Of a stretch of DNA of 64,000 nt, positions 33,596 to 42,347 are shown in pieces. The position numbers were made by a program, and so were the translations under genes. The notes under the pieces are model-generated. The model saw only the letters and a program-made list of their open reading frames with translations. It searched no databases and was not told the DNA's origin. The stretch is from JAJECS01 sp965243625 (GTDB lineage Bacteria; Chloroflexota; UBA11872), in NCBI GenBank assembly GCA_965243625.1, contig CBDEVI010000002.1:372001-436000 (forward strand). Reading direction: 5' to 3'. How positions within the stretch are numbered: position 1 is the stretch's first letter; each line of letters begins with the position of its first letter.

Positions 33596-34224
33596 GGGCC
33601 GGCGTCGTCAGGCGGGTGCTGGCCCGCCAGGCGCGCGAAGTTGGCGTAGAGCCGCAAGCCCGCGGCGCCGCTTTTCTCCGGGTGGAACTGTGTGGCGAAG
33701 ATGTTGTCGCGCAGCAGCGCGCTGGTGAAGGTGACGCTGTAGTCGGTGGTCGCGGCCACGTGCGCGTCTCCGTCGACGGGCGCGAAATACGAGTGCACGA
33801 AGTAGAAGTTGGCGTCCTGCGGGATGCCCGCGAACAGCGGCGACTCGACCTGCTGGCGGACCTGGTTCCAGCCCATGTGCGGCACGTGCTGGCTGGGCGG
33901 GAAGCGCACCACGCGGCCCGGCACCACGCCGAGGCAGGTGGTGCCGCCGTCCTCGTCGCTGGCCTCGTAGAGCACCTGGAGCCCCATGCAGATGCCCAGG
34001 TAGGGCACGCCGCCGTCGATTGCGTCCAGGATGGCCGGGATCACGCCGGCGCGCTCCAGGCCGCGCATGGTATCCGCGGCGGCCCCGACGCCGGGCAGGA
34101 CGACGCCGGCGGCGTCCGCGATCTCCGATGGATCGTGGGTCACGGTGATCTCGGCGCCGACGTGCCGCAGTGCGCGCTCCACGCTGTGCAGATTGCCGGC
34201 CCCGTAGTCGACGACCGCGATCAT
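33592..34224 (-). CDS. hisH: imidazole glycerol phosphate synthase glutaminase subunit HisH
   Basis: The 210-residue class I glutamine amidotransferase supplies ammonia to HisF. The triad is complete: C79 (GICMGLQ), H181 and E183 (ATQFHPEKSG). The oxyanion-loop region is LPGVGAAADTM (PGVG), and VPHMGWN and FVHSYF are typical of HisH. It overlaps hisA by 4 bp and hisS by 4 bp, consistent with a coupled operon. ATG at 34224. Confidence 0.96.
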   Translation of the reverse strand: MIAVVDYGAGNLHSVERALRHVGAEITVTHDPSEIADAAGVVLPGVGAAADTMRGLERAGVIPAILDAIDGGVPYLGICMGLQVLYEASDEDGGTTCLGVVPGRVVRFPPSQHVPHMGWNQVRQQVESPLFAGIPQDANFYFVHSYFAPVDGDAHVAATTDYSVTFTSALLRDNIFATQFHPEKSGAAGLRLYANFARLAGQHPPDDAGP

Positions 34225-35516
34225 GCGTCGCCCGCGCCTGCCGGATCGGCCAGGACGGCCCGCGTGGACGACACGACCTCGTCGAGCGCCACGTCGACCT
34301 GGTCGCCGCCGTCGAGGGGCTTGAGTGACACGCGCCCGGCCTCGACCTCGCGATTGCCGACGATCAACGCCACGCGCGCGCCGACGGCGTTGGCGCGGCG
34401 CAGGTGGGAGCGTGGGCTGGCGGCGGCGTAGCCGACTTCGGTGGCGACGCCCGCCTGCCGCAGTCCCGCGGCCACGGTCGTCACGACCGTCAGCGCCGCA
34501 TCGGCCAGGGGCGCCACATACACCTCAGGGACGCGCGTCGCCGCTTCCTCGAGCCCGACGCGCCGGCGATTGAGCAGGATGCGCTCGATGCCGCTGCCAA
34601 ACCCTACGCCCGGCAGATGCGAGCCGCCGACCGTCTCGGCCAGGTAGTCGTAGCGCCCGCCGCCGCCGACCGTGCTCTGCGCGCCGCCATCCGGCGGCAC
34701 GATCTCGAACACGGTGCGGTTGTAGTAGTCCAGGCCGCGGGCCAGCCGGTGGTCCACGGTGCAGGGAATACCCAGCGCCTCAAGTAGGCGCCGCAGCGTG
34801 TCGAAGTGCTCACGCGCGGCGTCGCCGAGGTAGTCGAGCGAACGCGGCGCGTCGGCGCTCACTCGCTCGCACGGCGGCTTCTTGCAATCCAGCAGCCGCA
34901 GCGGGTTTTGCGTCAGCCGCTGCTGGCAATCGGCGCACATCTTGTCCGCGTGCGGCGTGAAGAAGGCCACCAGCGCGGCGCGGTACGCCGGCCGTGACTC
35001 CGGGTCCCCGAGCGAGTTGACGTGCAGCGCCAGGTCCGAGATCCCAAGCGCGCGAAGCGTGCTCCAGAGCAGGTCGATCACCTCGGCGTCGACGGCCGGG
35101 TTGGGGTCGCCCAGGGCCTCGGCGCCGATCTGGTGGTGCTCGCGCAAACGGCCGGCCTGCGGCCGGTCATAGCGGAACACCGGCAGGACGTAGTAGAGCT
35201 TCACCGGCTGCGGCAGCACGTGCATGCCGTGCTGCTGGTAGGCGCGCACGATGGACGGCGTGCCCTCAGGCCGCAGGGTCAGCGAGTCGCCCCCGCGGTC
35301 GTCGAAGGTGTACATCTCCTTCTGCACGATGTCCGTGGTGGCGCCGGTGCCCTTGTCGAACAGCTCGGTGGTCTCGAATGTCGGCGTGCTGATGGGCTGA
35401 AAGTTGCGCAGCCGGCACTCGCGCGCGAAGGCGCGGAGGATGCCGTCCCACGCGGGCGCGTCGGCCGGCAGACGGTCGGCCGTGCCGCGCGGTCGCTGGA
35501 GGCCCGGGCTAGGCAC
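34221..35516 (-). CDS. hisS: histidyl-tRNA synthetase
   Basis: The 431-residue class II synthetase charges tRNA-His. Motif 1 region: GTADRLPADAPAWDGIL. Motif 2: VLPVFRYDRPQAGRLREHHQIGAE. HisS-specific motifs: LARGLDYYNRTVFEI and GGGGRYDYLAETVGG. Motif 3: GVGFGSGIERILL. The C-terminal anticodon-binding domain is VYVAPLADAALTVV ... NAVGARVALIVGNREVE. The conserved GRYREFHQ is GRLREHHQ here, a mild variant. Its position as first gene ahead of hisH-hisA-hisF links charging and synthesis of histidine. The start at 35516 is ATG. Confidence 0.95.
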   Translation of the reverse strand: MPSPGLQRPRGTADRLPADAPAWDGILRAFARECRLRNFQPISTPTFETTELFDKGTGATTDIVQKEMYTFDDRGGDSLTLRPEGTPSIVRAYQQHGMHVLPQPVKLYYVLPVFRYDRPQAGRLREHHQIGAEALGDPNPAVDAEVIDLLWSTLRALGISDLALHVNSLGDPESRPAYRAALVAFFTPHADKMCADCQQRLTQNPLRLLDCKKPPCERVSADAPRSLDYLGDAAREHFDTLRRLLEALGIPCTVDHRLARGLDYYNRTVFEIVPPDGGAQSTVGGGGRYDYLAETVGGSHLPGVGFGSGIERILLNRRRVGLEEAATRVPEVYVAPLADAALTVVTTVAAGLRQAGVATEVGYAAASPRSHLRRANAVGARVALIVGNREVEAGRVSLKPLDGGDQVDVALDEVVSSTRAVLADPAGAGDA

Positions 35517-35637
35517 TGGCGAAGCGCGTCGCCCGGGTGCGGCGGGGAATCATTCGGGCGATACCAAGCCGAGACACAGGCAGGGTCGTCTCGGCCGCAC
35601 CAGCGGCGTCAGGCAGCACGGAAGCAATGCCACGGCG

Positions 35638-35901
35638 CTACTGCGACGTTGCGATCGCCACGATCAACTGCCAGACGATCTGAATGACCAGGATCGCAAT
35701 CAGCGGTGAGAGGTCGATCATCCAGGACGAGGGCAGTCGATTGCGGATCGGCGCCAAAATCGGCTCGGTGACGTCGATGAGCAGACGCATCAGCGGATGG
35801 CTCGGGTCTTGGACGAACCAGGACAGCAGCGCCCGGCCCACGATCGCGAACACCAGGATCGTGACCAGGATGTTCAAGAAGTCGAGAAGACCGGTCAGCA
35901 T
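35638..35901 (-). CDS. YggT family membrane protein
   Basis: The 87-residue protein has two membrane segments, LLDFLNILVTILVFAIVGRALLSWF and LSPLIAILVIQIVWQLIVAI, separated by the YggT hallmark HPLMRLLIDVTEPILAPIRNRLP. Family members are encoded near ftsZ/sepF and yggS in many bacteria and are linked to cell division or osmotic tolerance, without a defined function. ATG at 35901 overlaps the end of yggS by 7 bp. It is probably the last gene of the division cluster. Confidence 0.88.
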   Translation of the reverse strand: MLTGLLDFLNILVTILVFAIVGRALLSWFVQDPSHPLMRLLIDVTEPILAPIRNRLPSSWMIDLSPLIAILVIQIVWQLIVAIATSQ

Positions 35902-36641
35902 GGCGAGTCCATTGACGGTGGCGCGGGCACGGCGCTTGCGGCCGCAGGGCGACTGCCAAAGATAGCCCGTCCCACGCGAATCATCGTGGAGCCCTCGGCG
36001 ATCGCCGCACCGAAGTCGTCCGTCATACCCATGGACAGCTCGGTCAGCGGTTGATTGGGGAGCTGCGCCCGCAGCGCATCGCGCGCCTCGCGCAGCTCGC
36101 GAAAGCAGGCGCGCAGCGCGGCGAGATCGCCCCCCAGCGGACCGATGGTCATCAGGCCGCGCAGGGTCAGATCGGTTTCGCGGTCGATCACCGCGCACAA
36201 CCCGTCCAGGTCCTTCGGCGCCACGCCCTCTTGCGTCGACGCGCCGGTGAGATTCACCTGCGCCAGCACGTCCACGGGCCGATCCTCACGCACCGCGTCC
36301 AGCCGGCGCGCCAGTCGCGGGGAGTCCACGCTCTGGATGCAGGCGAAGCGCTGGACCGCCGTGCGCGCCTTGTTGCGTTGCAGGTGCCCGATGAGATGCC
36401 ACGTCCCGCCGCCCACCTGGGGAATCTTGGCGTCGGCCTCCTGGACTCGATTCTCACCAAACGTCGTGAGCCCCGCGGCGAGCGCCGCGCGCACCACGTC
36501 GGCGGGCACGGTCTTGGTCACCGCCACCAGCTCGACCGACTCGGGCGAACGGCCGGCCGCGACGCAGGCTGCCGCGATCTCCTGTCGCACCGCCGCGATG
36601 CGCAGGCGTAGTCCGTCGTCGACCGTGGGTGCACCCTGCAT
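35895..36641 (-). CDS. yggS: YggS/PLPBP family pyridoxal phosphate homeostasis protein
   Basis: The 248-residue protein has an alanine racemase-like barrel that binds PLP without known catalysis. The PLP lysine is in ELVAVTKTVP. Family blocks are FGENRVQEADAKI, WHLIGHLQRNKA, LAQVNLTGASTQEG, RGLMTIGPLGG and LSMGMTDDFGAAIAEGSTMIRVGRAIFG. A short Ala/Pro-rich tail follows. It sits between ftsZ and yggT, a conserved neighbourhood. ATG at 36641, 55 bp after ftsZ. Confidence 0.93.
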   Translation of the reverse strand: MQGAPTVDDGLRLRIAAVRQEIAAACVAAGRSPESVELVAVTKTVPADVVRAALAAGLTTFGENRVQEADAKIPQVGGGTWHLIGHLQRNKARTAVQRFACIQSVDSPRLARRLDAVREDRPVDVLAQVNLTGASTQEGVAPKDLDGLCAVIDRETDLTLRGLMTIGPLGGDLAALRACFRELREARDALRAQLPNQPLTELSMGMTDDFGAAIAEGSTMIRVGRAIFGSRPAAASAVPAPPSMDSPC

Positions 36642-36696
36642 CCCGCCATTCTAGGCGCGGACGAGCGCCGGCGACGGTGGGCGGTCGGTCGTGCGC

Positions 36697-37848
36697 CTAT
36701 CCGGCGGACCGGCGCCGCAGGAATGCCGGAATCTCGATCTCGGGCTGGTCCTCGGGACCGGGTGAGAAGTCCAGCTCGCGCACGCGCGGCGAGGCGGGCG
36801 TGCGCACGCGCGACCGCGTGGCGGGTCGCACTTCCTTGCGCTCGAGCTGAAAGCCCGTCGCGATCACGGTGACGTGGATGCGGCCTTCGAGCGACTCGTC
36901 GACCACGGTGCCGAAGATGATGTTGGCATTCGGATCGGCCGTCTTGGCCACGATCTCCGCCGCCTCGTTCACCTCGTACAGCGTCATGTCGGAGCCGCCC
37001 GTGAAGTTCAGCAGCACGCCGCGTGCGCCGTCCATGGAGGTGTCGAGCAGCGGGCTGTTGAGGGCCTGGGTGATGGCGTCGGTGGCGCGGGTTTCGCCCT
37101 GGCCCTCGCCCATGGCCATGAGCGCGGTGCCGGCGTCGGTCATGACGGCCCGCACGTCGTTGAAGTCCAGGTTGATCAGCCCGGGCATGGTGATGAGGTC
37201 GGAGACGCCCTGGATCGCCTGTCGCAGCACGTCGTCGGCCAGCGCGAAGGCCTCGCTGATCGTGGATTTGGCGTCGGCCACGTTGAGCAGCCGGTCGTTG
37301 GGAATCACCACCAGCGTGTCGACGCGCTCGCCGAGGTCCTGGATGCCTTCATCGGCCACGCGCGCGCGCGCCGTGCCCTCGAAAGCGAAGGGGCGGGTGA
37401 CGACGCCCACGGTCAGCGCGTCGCTTTCCTGCGCAATCTCGGCCACGACCGGAGCGCCGCCCGTGCCCGTGCCGCCGCCCATGCCGGCGGCGATGAAGAT
37501 CATGTCGGCCCCTTCGAGCGACTGACGCAGATCCTCGGCGGATTCTTCCGCCGCCTTGTGGCCCAGCGCCGGGTTGCCGCCGGATCCGAGCCCGCGGGTG
37601 GCCTTTTCACCGATGTGCACGCGCACCGACGCTTGCGAGCGCATCAGCGCCTGCGCGTCGGTGTTGACGGTGATGAAATCCACGCCGCTGACGTCCACGT
37701 CGATCATCCGGTCGACGGCATTGCTCCCGCCCCCGCCCACGCCGACTACCTTGATGGTGGCGGATTGCTCGCTGGGAGTCTCGGATGCCCCGCGCCGCGG
37801 CGTCGTGAGTCGTGTAATGCGGCCCGTGCTGCCGGTATCGTCGTTCAT
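36697..37848 (-). CDS. ftsZ: cell division GTPase FtsZ
   Basis: The 383-residue tubulin homologue polymerises into the division ring. The GTP-binding signature GGGTGTGGAP is at residues 124-133, preceded by VVGVGGGGSNAVDRM and VNTDAQAL. The T7 synergy loop is LINLDFNDVRAVM. The C-terminal conserved peptide is PEIEIPAFLRRR, the docking tail for FtsA and other partners, with the basic extension RRRSAG. ATG at 37848 is preceded by an aggggacc ribosome-binding site. A 108-bp gap to ftsA contains a candidate promoter of its own. Confidence 0.98.
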   Translation of the reverse strand: MNDDTGSTGRITRLTTPRRGASETPSEQSATIKVVGVGGGGSNAVDRMIDVDVSGVDFITVNTDAQALMRSQASVRVHIGEKATRGLGSGGNPALGHKAAEESAEDLRQSLEGADMIFIAAGMGGGTGTGGAPVVAEIAQESDALTVGVVTRPFAFEGTARARVADEGIQDLGERVDTLVVIPNDRLLNVADAKSTISEAFALADDVLRQAIQGVSDLITMPGLINLDFNDVRAVMTDAGTALMAMGEGQGETRATDAITQALNSPLLDTSMDGARGVLLNFTGGSDMTLYEVNEAAEIVAKTADPNANIIFGTVVDESLEGRIHVTVIATGFQLERKEVRPATRSRVRTPASPRVRELDFSPGPEDQPEIEIPAFLRRRSAG

Positions 37849-37919
37849 GTCTTGGTCCCCTGTCGCCGGAGTCCAGCGCTGGCGGACGTCATGCGGTCAG
37901 CTCGCGCGTTCGGCTACTC

Positions 37920-37948
37920 ATTATGCACAACAGTAAAGCGTCTGTGGA
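37920..37948 (-). promoter_or_regulatory. candidate sigma70 promoter for ftsZ
   Basis: On the minus strand the -35 TCCACA (37943-37948) and -10 CATAAT (37920-37925) are separated by 17 bp. It lies in the only sizeable gap inside the dcw cluster, about 70 bp before the ftsZ start. This would allow ftsZ-yggS-yggT expression independent of mraZ. Confidence 0.5.
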
Positions 37949-37956
37949 ACATTTCA

Positions 37957-39207
37957 TCAGGCCGCGGCCGGCGCGACCAGGCCGCGCAGCCACGAACCGA
38001 AGCTGGTGAGCACCCCGCCGGCCCGCCGCACGGGCCGCTGATCCAGCCACCCGTGCTCCGGGCGCGGCGTCGCGCCCATGAGCGTCAGGCCGATGGCGGT
38101 GCTGAACTGCGGCTCGCGCATGCCCTCGTCCAGACCCCAGAGCGCCTGCGGCCGGCCCAGCGTGACGGGCAGCTCCAGAATCTCCGACGCCTTGGCCGCC
38201 AGACCCGGGATCAACGACCCGCCGCCGGTCAAGGCGACGCCGGCCGTGAGTACGTCGTAGTACCCGCTGCGCACGATTTCATCCTTCACGTGCGTGAAGA
38301 TTTCCTCCATGCGCGCGTCGATGACCTGGGCCAGGTCGCGGCGGCGAACCGCCACCGGCGCGCCGTAGTCGAAGCCCGGCACCTCGACGGCCGACTCGTC
38401 GGCATCCACGTAGGGATCGGCCCGGCCATGCTGGATCTTGAGCGCCTCGGCCACTCGCAGCGGCAACCGCAGGCCGCGGGCGATGTCGGACGTCACGAGC
38501 GCGCCGCCCATGGGCAGCACGGCAATGTGCCAGCAGGCGTCGCCCACGTAGATCGCCACGTCGGTCGTGCCGCCGCCGATGTCGACCACCGCCGCGCCTT
38601 CCCGCCGCTGGTCCTCGGTGAGACATGAAGCGGCCGACGCCAGTGGCTGCAGGACGCGGTCGCGGATCTCGCAGCCGGCGCCGGTCACGCAACGCTCCAG
38701 GTTGGTCATGGCGTTGGTGGCGCCCGTCACCACGTGGGCCTCGACCTGCAGGCAGCGCCCGGTGAGCCCGCGCGGGTCCAGCACGTCGGTGAGGTGGTCC
38801 ACGCTGAAAGTCTTGGGAATCACGGCCGCGATTTCGCGCTCGGCCGGCAGCGAGATGGCCGCCGCCGTGCGCACGATGCTGTTCATGTGACGCGGCCGGA
38901 CCGTCGGGTCGTCGGCGCCGAGCCGCAGCTCGGCGTGCTGGCTATGGGACTGCAGGTGCCCCCCGGCGATGCCGGCCACCACGTGCCGCACCCGCGTCTG
39001 CGACGCTTCCTCGGCACGCATCACGGCGTCGTCGATCGCCTTGATCGTCTGCACGATGTCGACCACTTGCCCGCCCTTGAGGCCAAGGGACGGCGCCGTG
39101 CCAATGCCCAGGACATGCAGCTGCGTGTCCCGATATTCCTGACCAACGACCACGCAGGTCTTGGTCGTGCCTACGTCCAACCCGACGACCGTTCGATTAC
39201 GTGCCAA
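37957..39207 (-). CDS. ftsA: cell division protein FtsA
   Basis: The 416-residue actin-like protein tethers FtsZ to the membrane. Phosphate-1 motif: VVGLDVGTTKTCVVVG. The 1C subdomain lies in the region VQTIKAIDDAVMRAEEAS ... VVAGIAGGHLQ. Phosphate-2: AAVVDIGGGTTDVAIY. Adenosine motif: GVALTGGGSLIPGL. The C-terminal amphipathic helix is LTSFGSWLRGLVAP, the membrane-targeting sequence. I chose TTG at 39207, immediately before the conserved motif and 7-8 nt after a ggagag ribosome-binding site. A longer frame to 39285 would overlap ftsQ and adds nothing conserved. Confidence 0.95.
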   Translation of the reverse strand: MARNRTVVGLDVGTTKTCVVVGQEYRDTQLHVLGIGTAPSLGLKGGQVVDIVQTIKAIDDAVMRAEEASQTRVRHVVAGIAGGHLQSHSQHAELRLGADDPTVRPRHMNSIVRTAAAISLPAEREIAAVIPKTFSVDHLTDVLDPRGLTGRCLQVEAHVVTGATNAMTNLERCVTGAGCEIRDRVLQPLASAASCLTEDQRREGAAVVDIGGGTTDVAIYVGDACWHIAVLPMGGALVTSDIARGLRLPLRVAEALKIQHGRADPYVDADESAVEVPGFDYGAPVAVRRRDLAQVIDARMEEIFTHVKDEIVRSGYYDVLTAGVALTGGGSLIPGLAAKASEILELPVTLGRPQALWGLDEGMREPQFSTAIGLTLMGATPRPEHGWLDQRPVRRAGGVLTSFGSWLRGLVAPAAA

Positions 39208-39268
39208 CGTCTGTCTCTCCAGTGCCCCCCGGATGTCTGCCGACTCAGCCAATCCCAGCGCCGCTATC

Positions 39269-40036
39269 TCACGGGGAGTCCCCAATCGTGCTGATCAGCG
39301 GCGGGGCGTTGGTGGTGCGATAGGTCGGGCGGTCCACGGGTCGCAGGTCCACGGACGCGATGCGCTCGCCGCGGCGGTTGGCCCGCTCGAGCACGGCCTG
39401 CAGCGCCACGAGCTTCGGCTCGAGTCGCTCGATGCCGCCAAATTGCAGCTCGCGGCCGGAGTGATCGATGACCGTCAGATTGCCGGCCGCGTATTGGATC
39501 CGGTTGGGAAACACCCGCAGCAGCGGCAAGTTGCTCTGCAGCTGATGGGCGGCGAGCAAGGCGGGCAGATTGACGTGCTCGCCCGGAGCGGTCTCGCGCG
39601 CGCCGGTGTCCTCGATGGTCAGCTCGAGGTCGGGCCGATAGCGCGCCGCCAGGATCTGGCCGTCGGCGTCAACCAGGTAGCTCTGCCCGCCGACAATCCA
39701 GTTCGCCACCGGCGCGTCGTAGGCAATGGTCACCGTCAGATGGCCATCGACCGCGACGTCGACCAGCGCGTCGGCCACGCCCGGAATCTCGAGCAACTCG
39801 TCGCGGATGGCGGCGGTGTCCACGCGAAACACGCTGGCCCCGACGTACTGGCCGACCAGTGACTCGATCTGCTCCGCGCTCACCACCGGCGGCGGTGACG
39901 ACGCGGCGCGGTGCACGGTGATGTTGCGCACCTTTAGGACGGGCGACGTGAGCATCCAGACCAGCAGGATGGTGGTCAGGCCGGCAATGCCCAGCGACAG
40001 CAGATGGACGTGCCAGGGGCGGGGGTCGGTCGTCAT
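39269..40036 (-). CDS. ftsQ: cell division protein FtsQ/DivIB
   Basis: The 255-residue bitopic protein has a short cytoplasmic tail (MTTDPRPWHVH), one membrane segment LLSLGIAGLTTILLVWMLTS and a POTRA-like domain (VRNITVHRAASSPPPVVSAEQIESLVGQYVGASVFRVD). The FtsQ beta domain follows (GQSYLVDADGQIL). It links FtsL/FtsI/FtsW to the early divisome. ATG at 40036 overlaps the end of murB by 4 bp. The order murB-ftsQ-ftsA-ftsZ supports the call despite low sequence conservation of the family. Confidence 0.9.
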   Translation of the reverse strand: MTTDPRPWHVHLLSLGIAGLTTILLVWMLTSPVLKVRNITVHRAASSPPPVVSAEQIESLVGQYVGASVFRVDTAAIRDELLEIPGVADALVDVAVDGHLTVTIAYDAPVANWIVGGQSYLVDADGQILAARYRPDLELTIEDTGARETAPGEHVNLPALLAAHQLQSNLPLLRVFPNRIQYAAGNLTVIDHSGRELQFGGIERLEPKLVALQAVLERANRRGERIASVDLRPVDRPTYRTTNAPPLISTIGDSP

Positions 40037-40956
40037 GCCATCAGCTCCGAGACTGCGGGCTCCCAGCGACCCAGCACGCGAACTTCCGGCTCCAGGCGAA
40101 TCCCGTGCCGCTGCTGGACGGTGGACTGCACGTGCAACGCCAACGCCAGGATGTCCGAGGCTGTGGCGGTGCCGTCGTTGCTGATGAAGTTGGCGTGCAT
40201 CGGCGACACGAAGGCCCCGCCGCGAGCGCATCCCTTGAGTCCGGCGGACTCGATGAGGCGTCCCGCGTAGTCGCCGCTCGGATTCTTGAAGAATGAGCCG
40301 GCGTTTTGTCCGCGCGGCTGGGTATCCAAGCGACGGCGCGCGAAGGTCTCCAGCTGCGCCCGCAGTGCGTCCGGGTCGCCGGGCTGAATGCCGAGCGACG
40401 CGCTGAGCACGACCGGCGAATCGGGATCGTTTTGCAGGGCGCTGTGGCGATAGTCGAACGCCAGGTCGTCCGGGCCAAGCTGCCGCACGCCGTCGGGATA
40501 CCAGACCTCGGCTGACGTCAGCACCGCCGCGATATCGCTACCCCAGGCCCCGGCATTGCCAAACACGGCGCCGCCGACGGTACCGGGCACCCCGATCGCG
40601 AATCCAAGCCCGGCGTGCCCACCGGCGGCGGCCTGCCGGGCGAGCCGCGCCATCGTGTGCCCCGATTCGACGCGCGCCAGGCCGGCGGCCGCGTCAAACG
40701 ACAATCCGACGCAGTTGTTGCTGATCACCAGGCCCTCGATACCGGCGTCGGCGACCAGCAGGTTCGTGCCGTGTCCCACCACCGTGCGTGGGGCCCCGGC
40801 CGCGTCGGCGGCGTCGAGCACCGCCACAAGGTCGTCCACCGCGTGAACTTCGACCCAGAGGTCCGCGGGGCCGCCCACGCCGAAGGTGGAGTGCCGCGCC
40901 AGCGGCTCACGCTCGCGCACGGCGAGGTGCCCCGGGAGCGCCAGCGACGCGCTCAT
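40033..40956 (-). CDS. murB: UDP-N-acetylenolpyruvoylglucosamine reductase MurB
   Basis: The 307-residue flavoenzyme reduces UDP-GlcNAc-enolpyruvate to UDP-MurNAc with NADPH. FAD-binding blocks are present: HSTFGVGGPADLWVEV, VVGHGTNLLVADAG and GFAIGVPGTVGGAVFGNAGAWG. The catalytic Ser region is QNAGSFFKNP and the C-terminal Glu is in GIRLEPEVRVLG. It lacks the Tyr-loop insertion of type I enzymes, so it is of type II. ATG at 40956 overlaps the murC stop by 4 bp. Confidence 0.96.
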   Translation of the reverse strand: MSASLALPGHLAVREREPLARHSTFGVGGPADLWVEVHAVDDLVAVLDAADAAGAPRTVVGHGTNLLVADAGIEGLVISNNCVGLSFDAAAGLARVESGHTMARLARQAAAGGHAGLGFAIGVPGTVGGAVFGNAGAWGSDIAAVLTSAEVWYPDGVRQLGPDDLAFDYRHSALQNDPDSPVVLSASLGIQPGDPDALRAQLETFARRRLDTQPRGQNAGSFFKNPSGDYAGRLIESAGLKGCARGGAFVSPMHANFISNDGTATASDILALALHVQSTVQQRHGIRLEPEVRVLGRWEPAVSELMA

Positions 40957-42347
40957 GCGGCGGCCCGCGTGTTGACCCAGACGCCGATGCGATCGGCCAG
41001 CGGGGTCACGGAGTCGGGCCCCATCACCAGGATCACGTCGCCCTCGGCCGCCTCGGCGGCCACCAAGTCGGCGATGGCATCGAAGGACGAGACAAAGCAT
41101 GCGTCGGGATGTCGCAGCCGGGCGGCCAGCAGCGCCGAGCTCGCGTCGATCCCATGCTCGCGGCCAGGCGGTGAGTAGATTTCGGCAAACGTCACGCGGT
41201 CGGCGCCCGCAAACGCATCGACAAAGTCGTCCAGCAGGTCGAGCGTGCGGCTGCGGAGCAAGGGCTGATAGATCGCCCAGAGCCGCCGATGGGTCAACTC
41301 GCGCGCGGCATCGATGGTGGCGCGCACGGCGGTCGGATGGTGGGCGTAATCTTCCAGCACCCGCACGCCGCCGCCACAGGCGCGCAGCTGCAAGCGGCGC
41401 TCCACCCCGCCGAACGACTCGAGCGCGCGCGCGGCCTCCGACACCGGCACCCCGGCCAGCGTGGAGGCCATCAGCGCCGCCAGCGCGTTCCAGGCGTTGT
41501 GACGCCCGCGCAGCGGCAGCCGGCAGGCGACCGGCCCGTGCGGCGTGCGGAACTCCACCTCGCTTCCATCCGCCACCGGCGTGTAGGTCTCGACATCCCA
41601 CGCCTCATCCGGGCCGAACCACAGCGCCGGCGTGGGCGCGCCGGCCGCGACGCGTCGCAGATCGGCCGCGTCGCCGCGGGCGATCAGCCGGGCGTTGGCG
41701 GGGAGGCCGGCCGCGAAGGCGGCGAAGGCCTCCACCATGCGCGCCTCGGTTCCAAAGTAGTCCAGGTGATCGCGTTCCAGGTTGGTGATCACGGCGATCT
41801 CGGGCCGATAGGCGAGAAACGCTGAGTCAAACTCGTCGGCTTCCACCACCATCCAGCTGTCGCGCCGGTAGCGCCCGTTGGCGTGATCGAGCGAGGGGCT
41901 GGCGGCGCCGAGGAGGAAGCTGGGATCGCGCCCGGTCGTCCGCAGCACCGTCGCAATCATGGCGCTCGTGGTGGACTTGCCATGCGTGCCGGCGACGGCG
42001 ATACCGCGTGACGCGTTGAAGAGCTCGGCGATGATCGCCGCACGCGAGGCCACCGGCACGCCGCGGCTCCGGGCCTCAACGAGCTCCGGATTGTCGGCGG
42101 GAACGGCGGCCGAATGCACCACCAGGTCGGCGCCGGCCAGGTTCTTTGCGTCGTGGCCGCGATGAATCCGCGCGCCGCGCGCCTGAAGCTGTTCCGTCGC
42201 GGTGGTGGCGCGCAGATCGCTGCCGCTGACCGCGAGCTCGAGATCCAGCAGCGCGGCCGCCACGCCGGACATGCCCGCGCCGGCAATGCCAACCACATGC
42301 ACGCGGCGCACGCCGGCGCCGAGCAGCCGGCCGGTTGCGGCGCTCAT
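40953..42347 (-). CDS. murC: UDP-N-acetylmuramate--L-alanine ligase MurC
   Basis: The 464-residue Mur ligase adds L-Ala to UDP-MurNAc. The N-terminal domain is VRRVHVVGIAGAGMSGVAAAL. The ATP loop is AVAGTHGKSTTSAM. Metal and carbamate-region motifs are VVEADEFDSAFLAY and ITNLERDHLDYFG. The C-terminal domain starts at LEDYAHHPTAVRATIDAAR. It is the only Mur ligase gene in the window. It overlaps murG and murB by 4 bp each. ATG at 42347. Confidence 0.97.
   Translation of the reverse strand: MSAATGRLLGAGVRRVHVVGIAGAGMSGVAAALLDLELAVSGSDLRATTATEQLQARGARIHRGHDAKNLAGADLVVHSAAVPADNPELVEARSRGVPVASRAAIIAELFNASRGIAVAGTHGKSTTSAMIATVLRTTGRDPSFLLGAASPSLDHANGRYRRDSWMVVEADEFDSAFLAYRPEIAVITNLERDHLDYFGTEARMVEAFAAFAAGLPANARLIARGDAADLRRVAAGAPTPALWFGPDEAWDVETYTPVADGSEVEFRTPHGPVACRLPLRGRHNAWNALAALMASTLAGVPVSEAARALESFGGVERRLQLRACGGGVRVLEDYAHHPTAVRATIDAARELTHRRLWAIYQPLLRSRTLDLLDDFVDAFAGADRVTFAEIYSPPGREHGIDASSALLAARLRHPDACFVSSFDAIADLVAAEAAEGDVILVMGPDSVTPLADRIGVWVNTRAAA

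Noticed and set aside
36874..38628. 584-codon frame antisense to ftsZ and ftsA
   Set aside because: It spans two certain genes and their promoter gap; a high-GC shadow.
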